A stretch of DNA of 64,000 bases, taken from assembly GCA_003194525.1 (NCBI GenBank), contig NBIV01000053.1, forward strand, positions 248,001 through 312,000. The letters are read 5' to 3'. Below, piece by piece: positions 10,452 to 20,459 of the stretch. The DNA comes from Gracilariopsis chorda. Lineage: Eukaryota; Rhodophyta; Florideophyceae; Gracilariales; Gracilariaceae. Each line of letters begins with the position of its first letter. Position 1 is the first letter of the stretch. A program made the translations under genes and the position numbers. Below the pieces are notes generated by a model, which saw nothing but the letters and a program-made list of their open reading frames with translations, was not told where the DNA came from and made no database searches.

Positions 10452-10498
10452 ATTGTCAGTCTAGACCGGGGTTCCAAACCCCGCTCTAGACCGACAAT
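10452..10498. repeat. Near-perfect 22-base hairpin
   Basis: 10452-10473 and 10477-10498 are inverted copies with two mismatches around a 3-base loop. It sits at the left edge of the Harbinger-type transposon and could be a terminal structure or a collapsed small element. Confidence 0.7.
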
Positions 10499-10597
10499 TG
10501 TAATTCTTCGGTAAGTTCTGCAAAGAATCTCTTGTTTAAAAGCATACCTATCACGTCCAACTCAGTCCTGCCCTCGTCGTAATGTCTAACCCTTATC

Positions 10598-11776
10598 ATG
10601 TTCGCCACCTTGGTCTCCCTCTTTCTTTGCGAAGCTGCACTATTTCTTGTTCTAACTGCCGTCCCAGTCGTTTTCAAGCCATTGAAGTCTCGCCGACATA
10701 TTTCCAAGACACGCAAGTTCCATCGCTGCGCTCTTCTCCGGCCACTTCGTACCCCATGGTCAACACCGTGGATCCAGATTCTGTCCTGTGGGGGTGAGGA
10801 CGACTTTGTGACTGCTTTGAATGTCACGAAAGGCGCGTTAATTAACACATTGCTTCCTGCTTTTAACAACATTTTGGCCAAACAACCAACACGTTCACCT
10901 TACTCCCATCACAATGCACCGCAAGGAAGGAAACCACTTCTTCGACCCATCGATTTGTTGGCCATGACCCTCTGGTATCTGCGAACTGGCGATACGATGT
11001 ATACATTGTGCCCCATATTTGGCTTGACATAATCATATCTGAGCGCATGGTTACATTTCTCTTTAACAGTACTTTACGGGGTAGCAATATCCAATTTGAT
11101 ACCAGAGATGCGAATTAAATGGCCCACACCGAACGAGATCCAATTCTCACCAGCGTTGCTGTCACAGGCACGACCCTTAACCGCACCATATCTGAATGGT
11201 GTATTTGCGGTAAGTGATGGAGCTCGCATGGCTTGTCATGCTCCCAACGAAAGCAATGTCCAAAGCGCGTTCTTTAATTCGTTTACGCAGAGCGTTGAAA
11301 TTGTGAATCTCTTCGTGTGGAACTTCCACGGAGAACTTATTCATGCTGCAATTAACTTTCCCGGAGCATGGCACGATTCCAAACTGGCCGGCGTGTCCGG
11401 TCTATACTGGCCTCGTCTCGACAATCACATGACACCAAACGGCTATAAAATTCTTGGAGATAGCGCCTTCGCCTCGAACCTTACAGCCACCAACGGAAAG
11501 CTCGTCAGATTTCGAAAGGCAAACGAGACATACATTCCGAAATCAATCGAGTAAGACGCAATAGACATGATACTGCAACGGATATATCCATCAAGAAGAC
11601 AATCTGCTGAATGGGGTGTGCGCGCAATTCGAGCGCCATTTCGGCGCTTAAGTCGAACTTTACCGGTAGATTCTTGGCATCGACTACGCATTATCGCTCT
11701 ATGTTGCCATCTCTTCAACTTCAGGACCCGCACCATCGGCCACAATCAGATCAGGACTGTCTATGATCTCTATTAG
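10598..11776 (+). pseudogene. PIF/Harbinger-like DDE transposase, two in-frame stops
   Basis: One frame from ATG 10598 to 11776 (393 codons) carries TAA at 11030-11032 and 11552-11554 and no frameshift. It has an N-terminal helical region, then DDE superfamily-4 motifs: VSDGARMAC (first Asp), HDSKLAGVSG, ILGDSAFAS (second Asp) and SAEWGVRAIR (catalytic Glu). Its last codons overlap the end of the convergent Myb-like gene at 11751. Both stops fit CAA or CAG to TAA/TAG-type changes. The second stop falls before the Glu motif, so the protein is almost certainly inactive. Two-gene tail-to-tail layout is typical of Harbinger elements. Confidence 0.85.
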
Positions 11777-12551
11777 ACGCAAAACGAGACGCAAACGCCC
11801 GAAATGGATTTGCTTCAGATACCGGTAGAGATGTAGAGGGCAGTGCCGCTGGCGTCTGTCGGAGGTCTGAACTTAGTGCTGCCGTAATCTCTTCCCTAAT
11901 TATAGTGCGCAGATCGTCACGAGGTGGAGCAGCGCGTTGAATAAGGGACTTATGAATTGCGTCAGCAACAGAGAGCTTACTGCTTGTGACCGTTTCCATG
12001 TGTCGAACTACATCGAGTTGAAGTTTTTTCTCTAATGGCAGGTCAATGGAAGGTTTCTGGCGCTTCTTTTGTTGGGATGGTTGGTTGCGTGAAGGCACTG
12101 GAATTATTTCTTCGATGTGGGCAGCGCTGTTATCGGACTCTTCCCGTGGGCGGCGGACTCCAAATATATTTCCCTCCTTTCTTGCTTTCTGGAGATCTTC
12201 TTCTGCTGGATTCATATTTCCATCAGCGCTTCCAAGCGCTTTCGAAAGCGCTTTTGCTTGGATATCTCGGTTGATCAATTTGGCTTTTCGGACGTGGTGA
12301 TGAATGGTAGGATACCCTGTGCGCTTCCTGACATAAGCAAGTTTATCGAATTTGTCTTTTAGGCTTTCTAAACTACGCGTGGGTGGTTCGTTTCTGTCTG
12401 CCCAATTGTTGAAATCTGCAGTCACTATCTCTCAGTCTTCTTTTGAGTGCGGCTCACGATGTGCAACTGTACCTAAAAGAAAATCGATATCTTCCGTCCA
12501 GTAGTTGAGTGCACCTTTTCGCGAATGGTTCTGTTTCTTTGCGGTCAACAT
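11751..12551 (-). pseudogene. Myb/SANT-like protein of the Harbinger-type element, one in-frame stop
   Basis: ATG at 12551 (MLTAKKQN) opens a trihelix or SANT-like domain: NYWTEDIDFLL, then a TGA at 12426-12428 exactly where the second conserved Trp of the domain is expected (KED-stop-EIV), then FNNWADRNEPPTRS and LKDKFDKLAYV. A basic linker and a helical C-terminus rich in charged residues follow. Second genes of this type in PIF/Harbinger elements help the transposase bind DNA and enter the nucleus. Converting TGG to TGA explains the stop. It is convergent with the transposase at 10598-11776. Confidence 0.8.
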
Positions 12552-12789
12552 CTTAGTGTTCATTATTGTTTATAGCACCTGCTTGGTGTTGTTTCGCATG
12601 TCTGTAGAACAAATTTAGGCGTAAAAGGGTGGAATGTGAGAGAACGATTCCGTCGGTAGGTGTGTTGGATCAAGGACGACAGCGAAACTCCATGAAGATG
12701 CCGAAGCGAAACGACGTGCACATGAAGTATATAGCGGCCAGAATGGTTTTGTATCTCATATCTAAGTTTCATGCACTTACGTTGTAACT

Positions 12790-13410
12790 CAAAGGACGTG
12801 TTCGGGGTTTAGCCTTTCTCGTACTGTCACTTTCTCCTTTTCCGGAAGACCCCAATGTGATCCCGGAACGTACACGGACTCTCCTAATGTTCTCCATGAG
12901 TGCTAATAACTGTGGTAGAAATTCGTTCTCTGGGCTGGCCTCTAAAGAGTACTCGAATGTCCAGCTGGAACAGTACTAATTAAGAGCTCTGGGACCTGTG
13001 AGGTATGTGAGCCGGGCAAGTACTATAATGACTACCATTTAGCTTGTTAAGATTGCCCTTTCAATCAGATTAGTCGCTTTGAAAACGAAAAGTACTGTAA
13101 TAATTGCTCCTCTGGAACGTTTGTAAAACGAGGCTCGACGACGCGCTTTGAATGTCCGCTCGGACAGGTTTCCCTTGCTGAGACACATGATTGCGGAACG
13201 TGTTGGCATACTGGCGGACATTACAACCTTTATTGGGCACGCTGTGAATGGAGTGATGAAGATATATATGAAAGCCACCTTCATATTCCAATTGAGAAGC
13301 TTTGTGCCTCCACAGGATCATCGTTTGAGGTCCCTTTCGAATTAGAATATGAGAATCAAGGCGGTGAAGAAATAGCTTTGAATGAATCTGTTAGAATTCC
13401 TTACTAGATG
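12790..13410 (+). pseudogene. Cysteine-rich (GCC2/GCC3-like) protein, 3' part, decayed
   Basis: Continues the repeats of 9428-10430 in the same direction: QCDPGTYTDSPN, CGRNSFSGLAS, CPAGTVLIKSSGTCEVCEPG, KYYNDYHLAC, CPFNQISRF, YCNNCSSGTF and ECPLGQVSLAETHDCGTC, ending with an acidic non-repeat segment and a TAG near 13405. At least one in-frame TAA (after HLAC) and frameshifts near 12900-12980 interrupt it. Together with the 5' part it appears to be one gene broken by the 10.4-12.8 kb transposon. I could not find a clean target duplication to prove the junctions. Confidence 0.7.
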
Positions 13411-14308
13411 ATCTAAAGAGAAGATTGATCGGAATGACATCTACTGTCAACCATTCTAATGAATTTCTTCTTGGTTCGTGCCAATGAGCTTCAGAATCCT
13501 TGTATTTTGATTAATATACCATTCGGAGAATATCAGAGAGGAATACTGAGAGGGTTTAGAACAGTTCGGGCTTTCGGGAGCTCAAAGCCTTTAAGATCAC
13601 ATAGCATCCCAAGAAAAGCCTGAGCTTCAGTAAAACAGAACAATATTGAATTGTAAACGAGTGAGAAGGGGAAAGTCGGTCAAAGAAATGGTTAGGCAGT
13701 GGCCAAGCATGTTCCTTGGTTTCCTGCGGAAAGAGAAGCATCTTTAGACGATACTTCTACCCACAATGCAGTAATTAAGCATTGAGGGCCCATAGTAAAC
13801 AACAAACAACAACAAATGCAAATGCCAAGTTGTACTGAAGATGCCCTTATGTCACTGACCAGATCGTGCTTTCCAAACTTTTCAACATGAAGGATCTTTC
13901 GCTCGGTAACTTACTCGTAGCGAACAATAAATATATTCTGACGCAAAGTGGCCGTCCTTACATTACGCACCAGTTGCTGCTTTCCGAACTCTTCGCTCTG
14001 CCTCAGTATTCTGCATGGCTCTAATCCAGAAACTGTGTTCCAGGGTTGAGATGTCACATCTGTAAGGCTCGTCATCTTATGGTTTTTTCCCAACCATTGG
14101 ATATGATACCGCAGAACGACAACAGAACAGACAGAAATTGGCATGTTTGTACATTCCGGAGACACTCGCTAAGATTTGCATGAGTCTTACCAATTTAAAC
14201 TGGAAGCATTCCATGCTAAGCACGGGGCAACGACAGCTCCTTTGCCACTTAGACACTCGTCCATATTCTATGCAAATGTTCAGGCATTGATGCCTGTAAC
14301 GTGCGTTA
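13411..14308. other. Intergenic, nothing recognised
   Basis: About 0.9 kb between the cysteine-rich pseudogene and the minus-strand helical protein gene. It has only short frames with no family resemblance, and an AAC/AAAC-rich simple stretch near 13797-13817. Confidence 0.5.
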
Positions 14309-15460
14309 CTAATTGCCGTCGACTTCGTCTCCGTCAACGTCCTCCCAAAACTCTGCAACCGCATCAGCGTATCGTACATGCTCATCATGAATATCGTCGA
14401 TTATATCGTCAATTTTAGATTTTTCAACATACGCCACAACACCTTCGACAACTCCAAGAATCCCCTGAAGAACTGAAAGCACTTTCGCTTCCGTCTCAAT
14501 GGAATCTTTCGCAACCTCCTCCGTTTTCTTCCACGGGGCGACCTTGTTGTCATCAACTAAAAGCCTCATTTCCTCCATCTCGTCCGGGTCCTCCAGACGG
14601 ATTACATTGTTCTTAGCCTTGTTCAGAGCCTTTGCCTCCTTATGTGATTTATACGCTTTCCAAAGCTTCTCACCAGCCTCAAGTGAACCCCTGAAAATGT
14701 TAATGGTAAATGTTGTGCCGCGGAGCGTTTCAAGTGACTTCAAAAAGTCAGACCGTTCGTCCTCGTCAGCGGCGATCAATGAGTCAATGGCGTCAGAGTG
14801 GAATTGCATCCAAAACACCCCATCCAGCTGAGCGAGGTCATCAAAGTCATTTTTCGCTTCATCGATTGACACCTGAATTCTTTTAACCAGATTGTTCTGC
14901 ACGTAACCCATAATTGTCTTCGCGATGTAGTTGCCGGTAGTGCTCTCCTTGCCGAGATCCACCATATACTGGGTTAGATCGAGTGCGGACTGTATCTCAG
15001 GGTAGTTTGTCAACCAGTTCGCAGAGTCACTGGAAAGTTTAAGCTGTTCGTCAAGCTCTCTTTTTTTCTCTGTTATCGACTCCTCCATTCCGATGTGAAC
15101 GGCAATGTTGGCAGCGGTTGCTATTTCTCCGAGATATGGAACCCAAGAAATGGTAGCTGTCGAAACGTCACTGACTGCGACCACTTCCTCATCAATGAAA
15201 AGTGTGTTTGAAGTTTGCTGACTTTCTTCCATATCTTTCTCCGCATCATTGATCAAACTAGTTTTCAAGGCTTCCTTCGAGTATTTAGACATCTTCGTAA
15301 AGTTCGAAACCGCTTCTAACAAAGCGGTTCTGGATCCCATCACTGATGCGACAGCTTCGTCATTGCTCCACCACGTCTGAAAAGCGTAGAACTGCACTAC
15401 TTGGGTATGAACGGAGTTGTCGATCGTGTCCATATCCCTGTCAGTTGGAGTGTAGGCCAT
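14309..15460 (-). CDS. Unrecognised helical protein A (divergent paralogue of 16874-18031)
   Basis: An intact, intronless frame of 383 residues with ATG at 15460 and TAG at 14309. By eye it is roughly 45-50 percent identical over its whole length to the divergent gene at 16874-18031; shared blocks include ASVMGSR, VSNFTK, SKYS/T, NTLF, WLTNYPE, QYMVD, TIMGYVQ, EVAKD/TVAKD, GVVEGVVA/GVAEGVVA and RYADAV/KYADAV. Most of it is charged amphipathic helix, with two apolar stretches: near 97-126 (WVPYLGEIATAANIAVHIGM) and near the C-terminus (about 330-350). There is no signal peptide. I recognise no named family. Helix bundles with one buried apolar hairpin occur in unrelated membrane-interacting proteins, so a membrane role is only speculation. 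A TATA motif lies 174 bp upstream. Confidence 0.85.
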   Translation of the reverse strand: MAYTPTDRDMDTIDNSVHTQVVQFYAFQTWWSNDEAVASVMGSRTALLEAVSNFTKMSKYSKEALKTSLINDAEKDMEESQQTSNTLFIDEEVVAVSDVSTATISWVPYLGEIATAANIAVHIGMEESITEKKRELDEQLKLSSDSANWLTNYPEIQSALDLTQYMVDLGKESTTGNYIAKTIMGYVQNNLVKRIQVSIDEAKNDFDDLAQLDGVFWMQFHSDAIDSLIAADEDERSDFLKSLETLRGTTFTINIFRGSLEAGEKLWKAYKSHKEAKALNKAKNNVIRLEDPDEMEEMRLLVDDNKVAPWKKTEEVAKDSIETEAKVLSVLQGILGVVEGVVAYVEKSKIDDIIDDIHDEHVRYADAVAEFWEDVDGDEVDGN

Positions 15461-15633
15461 AGCTGCGATATATCTAGATTGAGAATGAGGAACAGAATGG
15501 ATTTATCAAGTTCTGCAAATTATCGCGCTCAGAGTTGGGTTGAGATTCTTTGAAAGTGGAATGAGTTCGTCTTTGCGCAAGCACTTGAAAATGGATTCTT
15601 TTATTCTGATTAGGATCGCTCTCCCCTTCCGCA

Positions 15634-15640
15634 CTTTATA
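15634..15640 (-). promoter_or_regulatory. Probable TATA box for the 14309-15460 gene
   Basis: The minus strand reads TATAAAG 174 bp before the ATG. The divergent paralogue has the same heptamer before its start, which supports both. Confidence 0.5.
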
Positions 15641-16749
15641 GAGGAAAGATTCTCATCGTTATTGCCTGGATAGTAGGGTGGCAAATATCTGAACAAGATC
15701 GGAATTGGGTACTGATTCCCGCTGACGAATTTGTTGTTGTTCCTCTTTGAGGAAGAATCTGAGTCAGCAAACGCGTGTAATGTGCAACTTGTGAATTTTC
15801 GTAATTTCATGAAGCGAAAGCACCTGACGTGAGAACCAATGTCCGTGCTTGTGACGCAGGACCCTTCGTCCTGAATGCGGAAATGGCCTGCAAAGAAGTC
15901 GTGTGTATGAATCGGCATGATTTCGGCGTTGCGGTCTCTTCATACGCTAGTACATCCTGTCATAATATAGACTGGTTGAAACTAAACCATGAAGTGGTCA
16001 TTTGGCATGCATAGCTGATTTGTTTTATTATTTCAGACCCAGACTCTGCCCTACACGAACAAGAAGTTTACGTCCAGAGGCTGATGTCAGCTCTGATTCT
16101 GTGTACTACGCCTAGAGCTACACAGCTGTAAAGGGTTAGCAGTACCCTATTCTTCACTGCGATGCCAGCCAAAAGGCGTCCGGCGTGGGAACATATCGTC
16201 ACTAATTCACTGTGACAAGATGGACGCGATATAACCAAATGATTTGCAGATGGAAGGATACCGTCACACATGTCTTGGTAGAAGACAAGGCATCGTTGGC
16301 GTTCGTTGTGATGCCACAAATGATAGCTTTAAGGTTGCCCGTTAAAAGACACATACATTTGATAGAATCTCATTCTGAGATTTCTGACAACGAAAACACC
16401 GTGGCCCATGATTGTTGCTTTCCATAGAATGAGCTGATTGGCCAAAGGGGTACCGAAGGTCTGCGGCTCTAGTAGGTTTAAATGCTGTAAACCCTCGTGC
16501 TGTATTGTTACGTAAATGTTTTGCTGTGCGTGTACTCGACGAACAGATCGCGTCAGGTGACAACTTTTGGTCAAGAGTTACGTCCGCAAAATGTGACTTC
16601 ATAGGCAATATGTCAACCACGTAAACGGAGTCACCTCTGACAGCGGGGACTTCGTTGACGTTCAGTTTTCCAGTCGTCTTGAAATCTAGGCCACGGTGCC
16701 TCGGTCTGCTCTGATCCAGGGACTTCCCGAGCGGCAGACTTCTATTGCT
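15641..16749. other. Shared intergenic region of the divergent paralogues
   Basis: About 1.1 kb between the two TATA motifs with no supported gene. It could hold bidirectional control elements; none can be named from sequence alone. Confidence 0.5.
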
Positions 16750-16756
16750 TATAAAG
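16750..16756 (+). promoter_or_regulatory. Probable TATA box for the 16874-18031 gene
   Basis: TATAAAG lies 124 bp before the ATG at 16874, followed by a C/T-rich stretch typical of transcription starts and 5' leaders. Confidence 0.55.
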
Positions 16757-16873
16757 GTCGCGCTCTCGCTCTCATCACCTTCTAAATCAACTCTGCATCA
16801 AGCGTCCAAACGGTGCAACACTTCTGAATATTTGTCTCTGCTATCAGTGAACTTCCGACCACAACAAACGACA

Positions 16874-18031
16874 ATGAGCATCTACGAGCCGTCCGAAGAG
16901 GAGAAAAAGACAATAGACAACGACACCCATAAGCTCGTCGTGCAGTTTTTTGCTTTCAATGAATGGTGGACCAATGATACAGAAGTAGCATCCGTTATGG
17001 GATCTAGGGAAACATTGGTGAAAGGCGTTTCCAACTTTACAAAGCTCTCCAAGTATACCCCCACTTCGCTCAAGTCGAGTCTCGTTTCTGATGCGAAAAG
17101 CGCCAAGGACAAAACCCTAAAAACCGCCAACACCTTGTTTGCTGAGGAAGCAACAGTTGCAGTTGACGATGTTGCGACGGCAGCAGTATCTTGGATTCCG
17201 TTTGTTGGAGATGTGGCTGCAGTTGCGAATATTGGAGTGCACATCGGAATGGATATCGAGATTCGAAAGGAGAAGGAAGAGCTTAACAAAGAATTGGACG
17301 TTTCTGATTCGGCCGCTACATGGTTGACAAACTACCCCGAGGTCGACTCAGCAATCCAGGTTTCACAGTATATGGTAGACTTCAGTAAGGAGAACGACAC
17401 GTACAAATATATTGCGGAGACCATCATGGGATACGTACAGCAATGTCTTGCGCAGGGAGTTCAAAAGTCTGAACAGGACGTCACTGAGGACTTCAACAAC
17501 ATGAAACAAATGGATGGTACGTTCTGGATGGCTTTTCACGATGATGCAACTCAATCTCTGATCGAAGCAGAAGTCGAAGAACGAGAGGATGTGTTGACTG
17601 CCCTTGGCGACCTCCGTGGCACGATGTTTGGCATGAGCATCTTTCGACTTGTCATTAAAGCCGGATCAAAGGTATGGAAGTCCGGAAAACAGTTCTATAC
17701 GGCTTATAAAGCTAGAAAAGCTGCTTTAGCTGAGCTTAGGGAGAACGGAGATATGGTCGAAATGGCCAGCTTGAACGAGTTTGAAGAGTCCGTGTCGAGT
17801 GTTGAAAGCTCAGACGGAACTTGGGGCTCGACTGAGACGGTGGCGAAAGATAATGTATCTACGTGTGCCAAATTGGCTGCCATTTTCCAAGCTTTAGTCG
17901 GTGTGGCAGAGGGAGTAGTGGCTGTGGTTGAACGTGTCAAAGTGGAAGATATAATTGATGAGATATATAATGAGCGAGTCAAATACGCTGATGCGGTCAT
18001 TAAGCTATGGGGCGAAGATACCTCTGCGTGA
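16874..18031 (+). CDS. Unrecognised helical protein B (divergent paralogue of 14309-15460)
   Basis: An intact, intronless frame of 385 residues. I chose ATG at 16874 (MSIYEPSEEE), although the frame is open from 16745, because 16874 aligns with the start of the paralogue and the TATA box at 16750 would place the upstream codons in or before the leader. It has long charged helices, an apolar segment at 100-126 (SWIPFVGDVAAVANIGVHIG) and a second at about 333-354 (AAIFQALVGVAEGVVAVVE), and no signal peptide. Conservation over the full length with the neighbouring copy, without stops in either, argues that both are functional. Head-to-head arrangement suggests co-regulation. Function unknown. 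Confidence 0.87.
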   Translation: MSIYEPSEEEKKTIDNDTHKLVVQFFAFNEWWTNDTEVASVMGSRETLVKGVSNFTKLSKYTPTSLKSSLVSDAKSAKDKTLKTANTLFAEEATVAVDDVATAAVSWIPFVGDVAAVANIGVHIGMDIEIRKEKEELNKELDVSDSAATWLTNYPEVDSAIQVSQYMVDFSKENDTYKYIAETIMGYVQQCLAQGVQKSEQDVTEDFNNMKQMDGTFWMAFHDDATQSLIEAEVEEREDVLTALGDLRGTMFGMSIFRLVIKAGSKVWKSGKQFYTAYKARKAALAELRENGDMVEMASLNEFEESVSSVESSDGTWGSTETVAKDNVSTCAKLAAIFQALVGVAEGVVAVVERVKVEDIIDEIYNERVKYADAVIKLWGEDTSA

Positions 18032-18087
18032 TCTGTAGAATGTCTCCGATGCATCTAAGATTGGAAATTATTCTCTCATGCACTTGA

Positions 18088-18093
18088 AATAAA
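18088..18093 (+). terminator. Poly(A) signal of the 16874-18031 gene
   Basis: AATAAA 57 bp after the stop codon, at the usual distance for 3'-end formation in a eukaryotic gene. Confidence 0.6.
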
Positions 18094-18195
18094 CTGATAT
18101 TGCTTGTCTGGTTTGATTGGTTTCAGAGATTGTAAGACCCAGAAGTACTTTCGGTCAGTGATTCAGAATGAATCACTGAAATAGTGTGATGTGTT

Positions 18196-18232
18196 CAAAG
18201 ACAAAGACAAAGACAAAGACAAAGACAAAGAC
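18196..18232. repeat. Hexanucleotide microsatellite (caaaga)n
   Basis: About six perfect units of caaaga in 37 bp, just downstream of the helical protein gene. Confidence 0.95.
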
Positions 18233-18854
18233 TTCTTTGGCGGAATCATCTACTTCACTATGCTATCTGTCTTGAGCAGGTTTACATATTGCATACGTGC
18301 TGGGTTGCTCTGGACTCAGAACATCATCAAAGTTATCATCATCTCTGAGCTGTGACGAGTCGTAGCGATGGCACGCGGCAGTGGGTAACTTAGTTCGGAT
18401 ACCGAGTCGCGGTCGCTCGAAAAGGCAAAATTCCAACGTGCACAAAGTCCCCCACAAGCGGTTGCCTCCCTGACGAAGAACATCCAAGGACCGGTTGGGT
18501 TACTCAAGGGTAGTTTATTAAGAAGGCGCGAGGGACGCGAGATCAGCAGCCTGTGAGGCGCGGAGGGTGCCCAGCTATGCACATCTCTGTAATACGGCTT
18601 CGCACAATCTCATCAAGTGATGTCTTGTCTATAGGACCCCTGACCTCAGGGCCGTTCCAAACAAGCGTTCTGGCGTACCAGCGTACCAGAGTTTTGACAC
18701 TTGTACGGCAGTACTTTGCTCTCCGACAATAAAAACATCTGAGGGATCCCAACTGCTTCACAACTTTGTATCCCGTAAGCCGAGCGTTCAAATTTGAACT
18801 GACAAGATTCGTGCTTCTGCTCTCCAAAAACAAATAAGTCAGGAAGTATGCTAG
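18233..18854. other. No gene recognised
   Basis: Only short overlapping frames on the minus strand without family resemblance. Confidence 0.5.
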
Positions 18855-19636
18855 ATGCACATTCTATACTCTCCATCTGCATGCACCACACATCACGCCC
18901 ACCTACACGAACCCTGCATAATATCCTTTCTCAACGCTTTTGTTGTTGCTAACCATCCACCGCGGCCAGCGATGCCGCTCATAAGCCTTCGACCAACACC
19001 AGAGCGCATAGCCGCTCGTTCAATGCGCTTGTCGGGGGGCACAAACTCTTCTGCCCCTAGGTATCCACACTGCCGCAACACCGACGTCCAACAGTTATCG
19101 AAGACAAAGTCCCCAAATTCAAGACTTCCCACGGTTACTGAATCTTTGCCAGAACCATCAGTTAAATCAGTTCTTGACTTGGAACAAGGAAGACGTTCTA
19201 AGTCTTCGAATGCGAAGGAACAGGAAGTGCCAATACATCAGCAAATTCTGATTTGGATGTATCTGCACCTTCCACGCAATGTCCAGAACCCAGCAGAGAA
19301 ACGAACGAAATGGATGCATTGTTCACGTTTTTGCTAAAGACGAAAACGAAGGATCAGCTTCAGAAGTTTGCTGGAAAACTGGGATTGGTAAAACGAGCCA
19401 CAAAAAAGAAACTAATAGCCAGAATGATTCTTCATTTCCACATCAAGAAGCTCAATGATGCGGTACTTGTGGAATTGTGGCATGATCTTTCAATCATGGA
19501 GGAATTCAATTCCTTCTGGAACACCAATCAATCTTTGGATACATGTCCCGATACTCGTGATTTGGTTTTACAGTTACCTGTGAGAGAAGGCGCCCGATGG
19601 AGAAGAGATGTAAGCATGGCCGCCAAATTCAATTGA
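18855..19636 (+). pseudogene. Unrecognised protein with a SAP-like segment, frameshifted
   Basis: Two overlapping plus-strand frames (18855-19337 and 19253-19636) read as one broken protein. The first is Ser/Pro/Arg-rich and low in complexity. The second contains FLLKTKTKDQLQKFAGKLGL followed by ATKKKLIARMILHF, which has the helix-turn-helix spacing of SAP-type DNA-binding motifs. The frame ends in TGA at 19634, 60 bp before a solo LTR. The next frame after the LTR (20460-21412) may be the rest of the same gene. SAP assignment is tentative and is based on pattern only. Confidence 0.45.
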
Positions 19637-19697
19637 AGTGCAACGCCCTCAGGGAGGGATTCTTGGTACTTGAACGCTTTCCCGATATTATCGGTTG

Positions 19698-20459
19698 TGT
19701 AGTGTGTATATGAACTACGCCCCACTATGGTGGATATGGACACGTGGGACACGGTTTTGGGTCAATTGGCGGTTGGCCACAGTAGTGGATGTTGCCACGA
19801 AATGTGGAGTATTTTAGTTAATAATATTTATTATTTTCACACCCATTTCTGGGAAGCTAGTACTTAGTGCGACGGCGCACTGCCGTCGCACCAGTAAACC
19901 TTCCCCAACAAGGGACCCCAACCTGGGGAATGGGCTCTGAGCTTTACCGCCTCCGCGTGTTCTCAACTCCTCCTTGGAGGGAAGCACCGTAGTGTACGGA
20001 AGTTCACCCCCCTTGCACATCTAAAGGAGACCCATCATTGGGAGTACTAATTGTTCCAAGTGTCTTGGTGTTTCGCCCTGTATAGGGTTATTGTTACCGG
20101 CATCGCCGTATTTGTTCATCGCTCTCGCGACTCACTTCGCCCTCTCTTCCTTCTCTTCGCCCTTCCTTTTTATCCTTTTTAGGGTAGCACCTCCCGCTAT
20201 CCGCGGCTCTCGTGTGCGCATCTGCTCACACACCCCCACTTACGTGGAAGCATACCTCTACTGAGGATCACACCCCGCTCACGCGGATACCGATTCTTCG
20301 CCTTCACCTCCCTGCGCGAGTCGCGACAGGTGTCCCTGGTCTTACAAACCGGCTTCGCCGTGACACCTCTGGGAGGGCTCTACCCAACTGGGTTCACCTC
20401 GTGAGAGGAAGATCCCGGACGTCTTTCGGTGTTTTTCCCCTTTGGGGCATTGCACCACA
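19698..20459 (+). repeat. Solo LTR related to the gypsy elements at 21995 and 58885
   Basis: Starts TGTAGTG and ends TTGCACCACA, the same termini as the 21995 LTR (TGTAGTGCA...TTGCACCACA). It also shares the internal pattern of several C-rich 'accccc' and 'acgg...gtt' patches and a closing stretch cggtgtttttcccc...gggg. It is 762 bp against 903 and 563 bp for the other two. I see no matching 5-bp duplication on its flanks (ggttg versus tcaat), so it may have arisen by recombination between elements or be old. Confidence 0.65.

Noticed and set aside
10459..10491. tRNA T-arm (ggggttccaaacccc)
   Set aside because: It is the tip of a longer 22-base hairpin. No anticodon arm or acceptor stem is present.
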